From positions 2,046,001 through 2,110,000 of the forward strand of contig NZ_JAFEWC010000001.1 of the NCBI RefSeq assembly GCF_017355875.1: a stretch of 64,000 bases of DNA, read 5' to 3'. A program made the translations under genes and the position numbers. The stretch comes from Aridibaculum aurantiacum. GTDB taxonomy: Bacteria > Bacteroidota > Bacteroidia > Chitinophagales > Chitinophagaceae. The notes beneath the pieces were generated by a model. The model was given only the letters and a program-made list of their open reading frames with translations. It was not told where the DNA came from and ran no database searches. Positions 41,872-49,804 of the stretch are shown here, piece after piece (position 1 is the stretch's first letter; the number at the start of each line of letters is the position of its first letter).

Positions 41872-44352
41872 ATGGAATTTGTTGGTGAACATTTGTTACC
41901 GGGGAAGCTCGGTCACTTCTTTGCAATATTAAGTTTGGTGGCATCACTTGTTGCCACTATTGCCTTCTTCAAGACAACCAATCGCTTGCCTACTGAAGAA
42001 AGAACCGGCTGGCTAAGAATAGCTCGCATTGCATTTTTATTGGAAACAATATCTGTGCTGGCGCTCTTTGTTACGCTGTATTATATCATTTCCAATCATC
42101 TGTTTGAATACAAATATGCATGGCAACATAGCAGCCGTGCGCTGCAGGTAGAGTACCTGCTAAGTTGTTTCTGGGAAGGGCAGGAAGGTAGCTTCATGCT
42201 ATGGAGCTTTTGGCATTGCGTATTAGGCTGGATCATCATTTGGAAAGCGGGCAGGTGGGAAGCACCTGTGATGACTGTTGTGAGCTTCATGCAGTTTACG
42301 CTTGCTACCATGCTGCTGGGTATTTATTTCTTTGGGTTCAAAGTAGGAAGCAGCCCATATGTTTTACTGAGAAACGAAATGCAGGATGCGCCTATATTCT
42401 CGCAGCCTAATTACCTGGAATTTGTAAAAGATGGAAACGGCCTGAATGCTTTGCTGCAGAACTATTGGATGGTAATACATCCTCCTGTTTTGTTCCTGGG
42501 TTTTGCCTCCACGCTTATTCCTTTTGCTTATGCAATGGCAGGTTTATGGCTAAAAGATCATAAAGGATGGACCAAACCAGCTATTCCTTGGGCAGCGTTC
42601 TCAGCAGCAACACTAGGTGTAGGTATTATGATGGGAGCTGCATGGGCTTATGAAAGTTTGACCTTTGGAGGCTACTGGGCATGGGATCCTGTAGAAAATG
42701 CTTCTTTGGTTCCATGGCTGATCTTGATCGCTGGTTTTCACACCAACCTGATATTCAGAAGCAGTGGATACTCGTTAAAGAGCACTTATATCTTTTACAT
42801 ACTGGCGTTTGTTTTTGTATTGTACTCCACCTTCCTTACGCGTAGTGGTGTATTGGGCGATACTTCTGTGCATGCCTTTACCGACCTGGGTATGAATGTG
42901 CAGCTGGTGGCTTTTATGTTGGTATTCTTTGTTCCGGCAATGATTTTATACTTTATAAGAAGAAAGGATATTCCAACCATTGTAAAAGAAGAAAATACCT
43001 ATAGCCGCGAGTTCTGGATGTTCCTCGGTTCTTTGGTATTGTTCCTTTCTTCAATGGTTATTATTGTTACTACCTCTTTACCTGTTATCAATAAGATTAT
43101 CGGTACCAATTGGGCCATGGGCGAGGATCCGGAAGGTTTTCACAACCAGGTGCAGATTTTTGTTGCTATCATCATTGGCTTACTAACAGCTATCACCCAA
43201 TACCTGAAGTACAAAGACACTCCTAAAGCCTACTTCTTCAAAAGGCTGACAATCCCAACGCTTATTGCGCTGATAATCAGCTTAAGCATTAGCATTTGGG
43301 GCGGTATTGGCTATGAGAAAAATGGAGTTGGATTTTTAGTAGCTATTCACCTTGCAATATTTGCTGCTATATATGCAGTAGTTGCCAATACTACTTATAT
43401 ATGGGCTGGTTTTAAAGGTAAAATGAAGGCAGCAGGCGCTTCTGTAGCACATATTGGTTTTGGATTGATACTGGTTGGTATTCTTATTTCTTCCAGTAAG
43501 AAAACCGTACTTAGCTACAATACCACGGGAATGTCTCCGCTAAAGATGGGTGACAAAGAAAGCCCGTTGGAAAACATTACCCTGATAAAAGGTGTGGCTA
43601 CAGACATGGGAAAATACATGGTTACCTATGTTGGTGACAGCCTGAATAACAGGGATAGAAAACGCTACTATCAAATCGATTTTGCAAAGAAAAACAGTGA
43701 TGAGAAGTTCAGCCTTTATCCTGACATCATTGAAAATAATAAAGGTCAGGAGGGTGTAACGCCTAATCCTGATGCGCGCCATTACTGGCACAAGGATATA
43801 TTCACTTATCTCACTTTCCTCGGTGATCCTACAAAAATCAAAGCACAGGATACTTCTACTTTTAAGAGTTCAAATGTGCGCATAGGCGATACGCTGTTCT
43901 ATTCAAAAGGTATCATCATCATTGATAAAGTGGTGGTAAATCCATCAAGTGGTAAATATGCATTTACTCCACAGGATACAGCGCTGGCTTTGAACATGTC
44001 CATCATTTCAAAAGAAGGTAATCGTTTCACTGCGCAGCCATTGTTGCAAGTATCAAATGGGCAGGTGTTCCTGGTACCTGATACGGTAATGGCCCAGAGC
44101 CTGGTGGTTAATTTTTCAGGGGTTAAAGACCAGGAAAAAGGTTTATTAGAAATTGGTGTACGCGAAACTTCAGGTGTGTTGGATTTTGTAACGCTGAAAG
44201 CTTACGAGTTCCCTTTCATTAACGTGCTGTGGCTAGGAATAGTGGTAATGCTTATTGGTTTTATTATGAGCATTGTGTACAGGGTTAAACATGGTAAACA
44301 TCCATCTAAACGCACTGTGCCTGCTTCTAAAACCAGTGAGTTGGTAGGTTAA
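41872..44352 (+). CDS. ccmF: Cytochrome c biogenesis haem lyase CcmF/CcsA
   Basis: The 826-residue membrane protein attaches haem to apocytochrome c. The tryptophan-rich haem motif is present as GGYWAWDPVENASLVPWL, together with NYWMVIHPPVLFLGF (haem-ligating His), the LLSCFWEGQEGSFMLW segment, and about fourteen hydrophobic helices. The C-terminal ~250 residues form a large periplasmic domain with a final anchoring helix. It lies directly behind ccmE. No CcmA-D, CcmG or CcmH genes are in this window. Confidence 0.92.
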   Translation: MEFVGEHLLPGKLGHFFAILSLVASLVATIAFFKTTNRLPTEERTGWLRIARIAFLLETISVLALFVTLYYIISNHLFEYKYAWQHSSRALQVEYLLSCFWEGQEGSFMLWSFWHCVLGWIIIWKAGRWEAPVMTVVSFMQFTLATMLLGIYFFGFKVGSSPYVLLRNEMQDAPIFSQPNYLEFVKDGNGLNALLQNYWMVIHPPVLFLGFASTLIPFAYAMAGLWLKDHKGWTKPAIPWAAFSAATLGVGIMMGAAWAYESLTFGGYWAWDPVENASLVPWLILIAGFHTNLIFRSSGYSLKSTYIFYILAFVFVLYSTFLTRSGVLGDTSVHAFTDLGMNVQLVAFMLVFFVPAMILYFIRRKDIPTIVKEENTYSREFWMFLGSLVLFLSSMVIIVTTSLPVINKIIGTNWAMGEDPEGFHNQVQIFVAIIIGLLTAITQYLKYKDTPKAYFFKRLTIPTLIALIISLSISIWGGIGYEKNGVGFLVAIHLAIFAAIYAVVANTTYIWAGFKGKMKAAGASVAHIGFGLILVGILISSSKKTVLSYNTTGMSPLKMGDKESPLENITLIKGVATDMGKYMVTYVGDSLNNRDRKRYYQIDFAKKNSDEKFSLYPDIIENNKGQEGVTPNPDARHYWHKDIFTYLTFLGDPTKIKAQDTSTFKSSNVRIGDTLFYSKGIIIIDKVVVNPSSGKYAFTPQDTALALNMSIISKEGNRFTAQPLLQVSNGQVFLVPDTVMAQSLVVNFSGVKDQEKGLLEIGVRETSGVLDFVTLKAYEFPFINVLWLGIVVMLIGFIMSIVYRVKHGKHPSKRTVPASKTSELVG

Positions 44353-44353
44353 T

Positions 44354-44569
44354 TTACCTGTTCCTTTTTTTCTGCCTGCTGATTTTAATGGAGTCTGCTT
44401 TATGCTTTGCCATTTGGTACAAAGTGCTGTCGCAGTGTTCCCTTACATCAGCAATCACACGTTCCACTTTTTCATGCATTTCATTCACCGCTTCAGCGCG
44501 TTCTTTTGCCGTTTCATCTAAGGAGCAAGCTTGCATGAACACGATCATTATCAGTAGAAGCTTTCTCAT
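44354..44569 (-). CDS. Tiny lipoprotein B
   Basis: A 71-residue predicted lipoprotein: MRKLLLIMIVFMQAC gives a short signal and lipobox, and the mature part is a charged helix (ETAKERAEAVNEMHEKVERV, a single further Cys, basic tail RQKKRNR). It overlaps the preceding tiny lipoprotein by 4 bases (ATGA) and ends 1 base from the convergent ccmF stop. The function is unknown. Confidence 0.6.
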   Translation of the reverse strand: MRKLLLIMIVFMQACSLDETAKERAEAVNEMHEKVERVIADVREHCDSTLYQMAKHKADSIKISRQKKRNR

Positions 44570-44799
44570 TTGCTTAAGCTGTCTGCTTTTAAAATAGAAT
44601 CAATTAATACCGGAAGTTGCAATTGTATTTTCTCCTGGCATTCTGCCTGTATCACTTTATAAGCTGAGTCTATAGAAGCGCTAGCCGCCGAGTCCAGTTG
44701 TTGTTGAAACTGTATATCGTCCACCTGCTCTGTGGGTCCGTTGCAGGCAATGAACATTATAAAACTCATAACAACGATTGTGGTTACTTTATATCTCAT
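44566..44799 (-). CDS. Tiny lipoprotein A
   Basis: A 77-residue predicted lipoprotein starting at the ATG at 44799 (MRYKVTTIVVMSFIMFIAC). The mature part is helical and acidic (EQVDDIQFQQQLDSAASAS, one further Cys). A longer ORF to 44829 would leave only 20 bases to the divergent DUF4294 gene. It pairs with lipoprotein B and resembles it in layout: lipidated Cys, helix, one additional Cys near the middle, and Asp-Ser near the end. No family is recognised. Confidence 0.6.
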   Translation of the reverse strand: MRYKVTTIVVMSFIMFIACNGPTEQVDDIQFQQQLDSAASASIDSAYKVIQAECQEKIQLQLPVLIDSILKADSLSK

Positions 44800-44849
44800 G
44801 CTGGAATAAAACATTAGTGAGAATACCATAATTTACAGTTGCTACCGAC

Positions 44850-45455
44850 GTGAAAATAAAACCCTTCATATTTTTCCTCCTGGCCTTCCACCTGGCATTT
44901 CTAACTGCCCGGGCACAACGTTCACCTAACGATACTTTGCAAGTATATGCATTTGTTGTAGATGGCGACACCATTCCTGGAGGCCGTATGTACGATGTGC
45001 ACGTAATGACCAAGATGCATGAAAAATGGCGCAAGTACTGGAGGGAGTGGACCAGGTTACGCAATGCTGTTTATGTTACCTATCCATATGCTAAGGCGGC
45101 AGGTAAGGTAATGAATGAAGTAAATGCTCAACTGGTGGGTGTAACAGATAAGGATAAACGGAGGTCCATCATAAAGGCAAGAGAAAAAGACCTGAAGAGA
45201 GAGTTTGCTGATAAGATCACCAACCTTTCTGTTTACCAGGGAAAGGTTCTAATGAAATTGATCTACCGTGAGACTGGCAATAATTGCTACAATATCATCC
45301 AGGAATATAAAGGTGGTTTCACTGCCGGCTTTTGGCAAACAATAGCTGTTGTGCTAGGCAGTAGCCTTAAACAGAATTACGAGCCACAAGAAAAAGACCG
45401 TGAGATAGAATTTATTGTGCAGGATGTGGAGCGCATGTATGGCCACAGAAGCTAA
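44850..45455 (+). CDS. DUF4294 protein
   Basis: Starting at a GTG (44850), the 201-residue protein has a signal peptide (MKIKPFIFFLLAFHLAFLTARA before QR) and the DUF4294 region: DTIPGGRMYDVHV, WRKYWREWTRLRNAVYVTYPY, AKAAGKVMNEVNAQL, and LMKLIYRETGNNCYNIIQEYK. This is a secreted Bacteroidota family of unknown role; the second half carries the conserved RETG and YKGGFTAGFWQ segments. It is divergent from the tiny lipoprotein pair. Confidence 0.82.
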   Translation: MKIKPFIFFLLAFHLAFLTARAQRSPNDTLQVYAFVVDGDTIPGGRMYDVHVMTKMHEKWRKYWREWTRLRNAVYVTYPYAKAAGKVMNEVNAQLVGVTDKDKRRSIIKAREKDLKREFADKITNLSVYQGKVLMKLIYRETGNNCYNIIQEYKGGFTAGFWQTIAVVLGSSLKQNYEPQEKDREIEFIVQDVERMYGHRS

Positions 45456-45583
45456 CACTTGATAGTTTTTAACATTCAAACTCATGAAGTTAAAAGTGAT
45501 TAAGTTTTCCCCTATTTATCTCAGTTAACAAATCCTACCGCTTAATTCCATTACATTGCACTCTCTTATAAGCGGCTCGCAGT

Positions 45584-46318
45584 ATGGATTTAAAATTGGA
45601 TCTCCTGGCTTTTGGTGTTCATCCCGATGATGTAGAATTAGGTTGTGCTGGAACAATACTTTCTTCAATTGCTCAAGGAAAAAAAGCAGGCATAGTAGAC
45701 CTTACACAAGGTGAATTAGGTACCAGGGGTACAATCCATACAAGGAAAGAAGAAGCTGATAATGCTGCTAAAGTTTTAGGCGTTAGTGTTCGTGAGAATC
45801 TGCAAATGGCAGATGGTTTTTTTCAAAACGACGAGGCTCACCAACGCAGGGTAATTACCATCATTCGCAAGTACCAACCCGAGATCATATTATGCAACGC
45901 TCCTGAGGATCGCCATCCGGATCATGGCCGAAGTTCACAATTAGTTTCAGACGCTGCATTCCTTAGTGGACTGCGGAAGATAGAAACTTTTGTAGACGGA
46001 AAACCGCAGGAAGCTTGGCGACCCAAATACGTATTTCATTACCTGCAAGATCGTTTTCTGCAACCCGATTTTGTTTTCGATATTTCTGAATACCACGACC
46101 AAAAGATTGAATCTGTATTGTGTTACAAAACACAGTTCCATAATCCTGATTTAAACGAACCCCAGACTTATATATCCAGTCCTGAATTCCTGGATGCTGT
46201 AAAGGCACGGGCAATGATGCTGGGTAAGCGCATAGGCGTAAAATTTGCAGAGGGCTACATCAGTTCAAAAATGATTGGGATCAACAGTTTTGATGCAATT
46301 ATTCAACATACAACCTAA
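45584..46318 (+). CDS. bshB1: Bacillithiol biosynthesis deacetylase BshB1
   Basis: The 244-residue zinc enzyme deacetylates N-acetylglucosaminyl-malate in bacillithiol synthesis. It has the HPDD zinc motif (FGVHPDDVELGCAGT, residues 10-24), DLTQGELGTRGT, APEDRHPDHGRSSQLVSDA and the C-terminal GKRIGVKFAEGYISSKMIGI that is typical of BshB1. BshA and BshC are not in this window. Its presence implies the organism makes bacillithiol as a low-molecular-weight thiol. Confidence 0.92.
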   Translation: MDLKLDLLAFGVHPDDVELGCAGTILSSIAQGKKAGIVDLTQGELGTRGTIHTRKEEADNAAKVLGVSVRENLQMADGFFQNDEAHQRRVITIIRKYQPEIILCNAPEDRHPDHGRSSQLVSDAAFLSGLRKIETFVDGKPQEAWRPKYVFHYLQDRFLQPDFVFDISEYHDQKIESVLCYKTQFHNPDLNEPQTYISSPEFLDAVKARAMMLGKRIGVKFAEGYISSKMIGINSFDAIIQHTT

Positions 46319-46367
46319 CGACACATGCTAATCACCAGTTTTTTAAAAAATCAAGTTTCTTAGTTCT

Positions 46368-47438
46368 ATGGCTACTCCAAAATTTCCTAAAACACCGGTT
46401 TCATTTCACGGTGAGTTAAAAAAAAGGATTGCAGATTATTTTGATCAAAAAGGCAAAGCGCCAACAGGTAATATTAAGTTGTACACGAAGGCTGTCATTT
46501 TGTTCTTATTGTTCGTTGGCTTTTATGTACACCTTGTATTTTTCACGCCTGTCCTTTGGTTGGCATTAGTTGAAAGTGCTCTTTTTGGTTTTGTTATTTC
46601 CGCTATTGGGTTCAATATTATGCACGATGGAGCACATGGTAGCTTTAGCCGCTATAAGTGGGTAAACGATATGGCTTCTAATTTTGCCAACTTCCTTGGT
46701 GCAAGCCAGCACATGTGGAAGACCAAGCACAACATCATTCACCATACCTATACCAACATTGCTGGTGTGGATGATGATATTGAAGCGCGTCCGTTGTTGC
46801 GTCTTTGCGATGAGCAGGAGCATTATAAGATCCACAAATACCAGCATTATTATTTCCCATTTGCATATTCTCTACTTTACCTATGGTGGGTTTTCGTAAC
46901 TGACTATAAGAAGTACTTCTCTGGAAAGATCGGAAACATTCCACTGCGTAAAATGACCACATCAGAGCACGTTTCTTTCTGGATGTACAAGTTGGCTCAT
47001 GCTGTTCTGTTTGTTGCTATTCCTATTTATTTTGTAGGTTTCATGCCATGGTTGGTTGGTTTTCTTACTATGGGATTGGTTACAGGTTTTGTATTGAGCA
47101 TTGTATTCCAGTTGGCACATACAGTAGAGCATACGCATTTTCCTATGCCTGCAGAGGCTACTGGTAAAATGGAAGATGAGTGGGCTATCCACCAGATCAA
47201 GACAACAGCAAATTTTGCTACCCGAAATAAAGTGATCAGCTGGTTTTGCGGAGGATTGAACTTCCAGATAGAGCACCACTTGTTTCCTAAGATCTCGCAT
47301 ATTCACTATCCACAAATCAGCAAGATTATAAAGCAGGCTTGCCAGGAGTTCGGTATACAGTATGTTGAATATCCAAGGATGACTACAGCTATCAAGTCGC
47401 ACGTATCGTACCTGAAGCATGTAGGAAGAGCAGCGTAA
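46368..47438 (+). CDS. Membrane fatty acid desaturase
   Basis: The 356-residue protein has the three His boxes of the acyl-lipid/acyl-CoA desaturase family: HDGAH (within NIMHDGAHGSFS), HNIIHH (KTKHNIIHHTYTN) and the third box QIEHH (NFQIEHHLFPKISH). Membrane segments lie around residues 40-75, 150-170 and 205-245. A GVDDDIEARPLLRL segment and AHTVEHTHFP match the linoleoyl-CoA (delta-6-like) subgroup. It would introduce a double bond using reduced ferredoxin or cytochrome b5, whose donor is not visible here. Confidence 0.9.
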   Translation: MATPKFPKTPVSFHGELKKRIADYFDQKGKAPTGNIKLYTKAVILFLLFVGFYVHLVFFTPVLWLALVESALFGFVISAIGFNIMHDGAHGSFSRYKWVNDMASNFANFLGASQHMWKTKHNIIHHTYTNIAGVDDDIEARPLLRLCDEQEHYKIHKYQHYYFPFAYSLLYLWWVFVTDYKKYFSGKIGNIPLRKMTTSEHVSFWMYKLAHAVLFVAIPIYFVGFMPWLVGFLTMGLVTGFVLSIVFQLAHTVEHTHFPMPAEATGKMEDEWAIHQIKTTANFATRNKVISWFCGGLNFQIEHHLFPKISHIHYPQISKIIKQACQEFGIQYVEYPRMTTAIKSHVSYLKHVGRAA

Positions 47439-47465
47439 GCTGGTTAAAATTCCCAATCAGATTTG

Positions 47466-47497
47466 AAACATGTGGCTCACAAGGTCACATGTTTTTT
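47466..47497 (+). terminator. Terminator of the desaturase gene
   Basis: The 9-bp perfect stem AAACATGTG / CACATGTTT with an 11-base loop ends in a T-run, about 30 bases after the desaturase stop and immediately before the convergent methyltransferase stop. Confidence 0.65.
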
Positions 47498-48092
47498 ATT
47501 GTATAGAAATGAACAATTCTGAGCCTTGTCGGGGTTTGATTGAGTTGTAACATGGCTCAATCTTCACATTGCTGAATTCTGCCTTGAAAAGAAGTTCGTA
47601 TTCTTCTTTACTTCCACCGAAAGGTGGCCCTCCAGGAAAATCACGATTGAACAAAACACCAACCATTTTACCTTTTGGTGCAAGAAGTTCTTTCACTTTC
47701 TTTACATAAAGCGGACGAATTGCAGGATCAATTGCACAGAAAAAAGTCTGCTCTACCACCAGGTCATAATTGCCTTTTAGTTGGAAAAAGTCTCCAGTGA
47801 TAATTGTCAATTGCTGGTGTAAATACTGGTGCAGTTGCTCAGCCACTTTAGCTGTAACTACCGGTGAGATATCAACTAAAGTTACATTGGTGAAACCTTG
47901 TTCAAGTAGGTAAGCTGCTTCGTATGCATTGCCACAGCCAGGTATCAAAATAGAATTGCTTTTATCCTTTAATTGGTCAAAATATTCTTTCAGTGGAGTA
48001 GAAGGATAGCCGATATCCCATCCTGTTTGTTGTTCAAGATACCTGTTATCCCAATAGATACTGTCGAGGTTGGTATTTACAATTGTATCCAT
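47496..48092 (-). CDS. TPMT-family SAM-dependent methyltransferase
   Basis: The 198-residue protein matches the thiopurine S-methyltransferase family: YWDNRYLEQQTGWDIGYPSTP, the SAM motif LIPGCGNAYEAAYLL, VTLVDISPVVTAKVAEQ, and DLVVEQTFFCAID. It methylates a thiol, halide or similar nucleophile; the true substrate is unknown. It overlaps the ispE 3' end by 16 bases and is co-transcribed with it. Confidence 0.87.
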   Translation of the reverse strand: MDTIVNTNLDSIYWDNRYLEQQTGWDIGYPSTPLKEYFDQLKDKSNSILIPGCGNAYEAAYLLEQGFTNVTLVDISPVVTAKVAEQLHQYLHQQLTIITGDFFQLKGNYDLVVEQTFFCAIDPAIRPLYVKKVKELLAPKGKMVGVLFNRDFPGGPPFGGSKEEYELLFKAEFSNVKIEPCYNSIKPRQGSELFISIQ

Positions 48093-48883
48093 TGTATAAA
48101 ATGATTATTGAAAGAAAAGGCAGGTGCAACACCTTTTGGAAAGATACCATAAACTGTACTTCCGGTGCCTGTCATAGATGCGTATACAGCACCTTTATTA
48201 TAGAGTTCTTCTTTTATGGCTTGTATGTGTGGGTGTATCCGAAAAATAGTTTCTTCAAAATCATTCATCAATTCATCTTTCCAGGTTTCGATTGGTTGAT
48301 GGATAATTTTATTAATTGATTTGACTGGTTGCTTTGGTGTAAGACCTGCAAATGCTTCGCGTGTAGAAACATGAATACCAGGATTGACAACCACAAGTTG
48401 AAAGTTGGGTAAATCTAAAGCTATAGGTGTCATCACTTCACCACGACCTGTAGCAAAACATGGTTTATTGATTATGAAAAATGGGCAGTCGCTTCCTAAC
48501 TGTAGAGCGTAATCGATCAGCTTTTCGTTCGGGATCTGCAGGTTGAATTTCTTGTTCAACAGCTGCAACATGAATGCGCCATCGCTACTTCCTCCACCTA
48601 GTCCTGCACCCATAGGAATGTTCTTATGCAAATGAATATCTAATGGTGGTAGTTGCGGGAAATCCTGCTTCAAAAGGTTGTAAGCCCTGATACATAAATT
48701 ATCAGATGGATCGCCATTGATGGCAAGACCTGAAGATGTAAATTGACCGGTACCATGAACTGCTTCTAATACATCAGTGAGCGGGATGGGGAAGAAGACA
48801 GTCTCGAGGTCATGATAGCCATCCGGGCGTTTGGCAACAATATTCAGCCCCAGGTTGATCTTGCAGTTAGGAAAAAGTAACAT
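48077..48883 (-). CDS. ispE: 4-diphosphocytidyl-2-C-methyl-D-erythritol kinase
   Basis: The 268-residue GHMP kinase acts in the non-mevalonate (MEP) isoprenoid pathway. It has the N-terminal LFPNCKINLGLNIVAKRPDGYH, the ATP-binding PMGAGLGGGSSDGAFML, LGSDCPFFI and the C-terminal MTGTGSTVYGIF. The motifs and length are complete. It is the first gene of a two-gene unit with the TPMT-family methyltransferase. Confidence 0.95.
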   Translation of the reverse strand: MLLFPNCKINLGLNIVAKRPDGYHDLETVFFPIPLTDVLEAVHGTGQFTSSGLAINGDPSDNLCIRAYNLLKQDFPQLPPLDIHLHKNIPMGAGLGGGSSDGAFMLQLLNKKFNLQIPNEKLIDYALQLGSDCPFFIINKPCFATGRGEVMTPIALDLPNFQLVVVNPGIHVSTREAFAGLTPKQPVKSINKIIHQPIETWKDELMNDFEETIFRIHPHIQAIKEELYNKGAVYASMTGTGSTVYGIFPKGVAPAFSFNNHFIQWIQL

Positions 48884-49029
48884 GCCGACAAATTAGTGTA
48901 AAAGATGTTGAATGGAACTAGTTGCCTAATAGGAACCTGTTGCCAGTGGCTCAATAGAATAACTGAAGATGAAGTGATTGCGACGCAACGATGATGCTAT
49001 GAAAACGAAATGCTGGTATAGTCTTACAA

Positions 49030-49617
49030 CTACTTGCGCTTATTGATCTCGTCCCTGATGGAGATAGCCCTGATATAATCTTCTTGCTCCAGTACTTCGT
49101 TCAGCAGGTTTTCCAGTTCATCTAAAGATAGTCCACTTAGATCGTCGCGGCTGCCTTGTTCGGTAGTGGTAGTAGTGGTTGCTTTTTTCTTGGTTCCACC
49201 GGTGGTGTCGTCCATTAATATACCAGCACTTTCAAGTATATGATCATATGTATATACCGGGCAACCAAAGCGTACAGCCAACGCCAATGCATCGCTGGTA
49301 CGGCTATCAATTTCTACTGTATCATGTTCACTGATGCAAACCAATTTTGAATAGAAAATACCTTCTTGCAGGTCGTTGATGATGATCTCTTGCAGGTCAA
49401 CATTGAAGGCATTCATGAAGTTCTTCAGAAGGTCGTGGGTGAGAGGGCGGCTGGGTTGCATTCTTTCGAGCGCTACAGCTATTGCCTGTGCTTCAAAACC
49501 TCCGATCACAATAGGTAAACGGCGAAGACCATTTACTTCTCCTAATACCACAGCATAGGAATGAGTTTGAGTAATGCTATGCGACAACGCAACTATTTCC
49601 AGTTCTATTTTCTTCAT
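49030..49617 (-). CDS. Bifunctional nuclease (BFN) domain protein with UVR motif
   Basis: The 195-residue protein has a BFN/DUF151 domain (MKKIELEIVALSHSITQT, RLPIVIGGFEAQAIAVALE, RPLTHDLLKNFM, EIDSRTSDALALAVRFGCPVY) and, after a Thr-rich linker, a C-terminal UVR helix pair (LSLDELENLLNEVLEQEDY). This is the standard Bacteroidota architecture. The BFN domain has reported DNase/RNase activity; the UVR part may mediate protein contact. It has a TACATTTG promoter box and is divergent from thrS. Confidence 0.88.
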   Translation of the reverse strand: MKKIELEIVALSHSITQTHSYAVVLGEVNGLRRLPIVIGGFEAQAIAVALERMQPSRPLTHDLLKNFMNAFNVDLQEIIINDLQEGIFYSKLVCISEHDTVEIDSRTSDALALAVRFGCPVYTYDHILESAGILMDDTTGGTKKKATTTTTTEQGSRDDLSGLSLDELENLLNEVLEQEDYIRAISIRDEINKRK

Positions 49618-49643
49618 ACCATCAATAACTTCTGAATTAAGCG

Positions 49644-49651
49644 CAAATGTA
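49644..49651 (-). promoter_or_regulatory. -7 box (TACATTTG) for the BFN gene
   Basis: The minus-strand TACATTTG followed by C lies 26 bases before the BFN start codon. Confidence 0.42.
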
Positions 49652-49768
49652 AAGATTTAAGCTTTGCCTCCGTATTTTTTAAAGTGCAAAATTGCACACC
49701 CTGTTTCTTAAAAAATAAGGCCAACTTGTTCATTATAACTAAGTTTAGCGGACTGTACTTAGTTTGTT

Positions 49769-49776
49769 TACATTTG
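49769..49776 (+). promoter_or_regulatory. -7 box (TACATTTG) for thrS-infC
   Basis: TACATTTG followed by C lies 28 bases before the thrS ATG at 49805. A TTTAG at 49744-49748 might serve as a weak -33 element. No T-box or attenuator leader fits in the remaining space. Confidence 0.42.
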
Positions 49777-49804
49777 CAATCCTTAATAAAGGTTTACTAT
49801 TTAT

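Noticed and set aside
46962-47456. 164-codon ORF antisense to the desaturase
   Set aside because: It is Cys- and Ser-rich shadow sequence across a gene whose three His boxes are intact in the sense frame.
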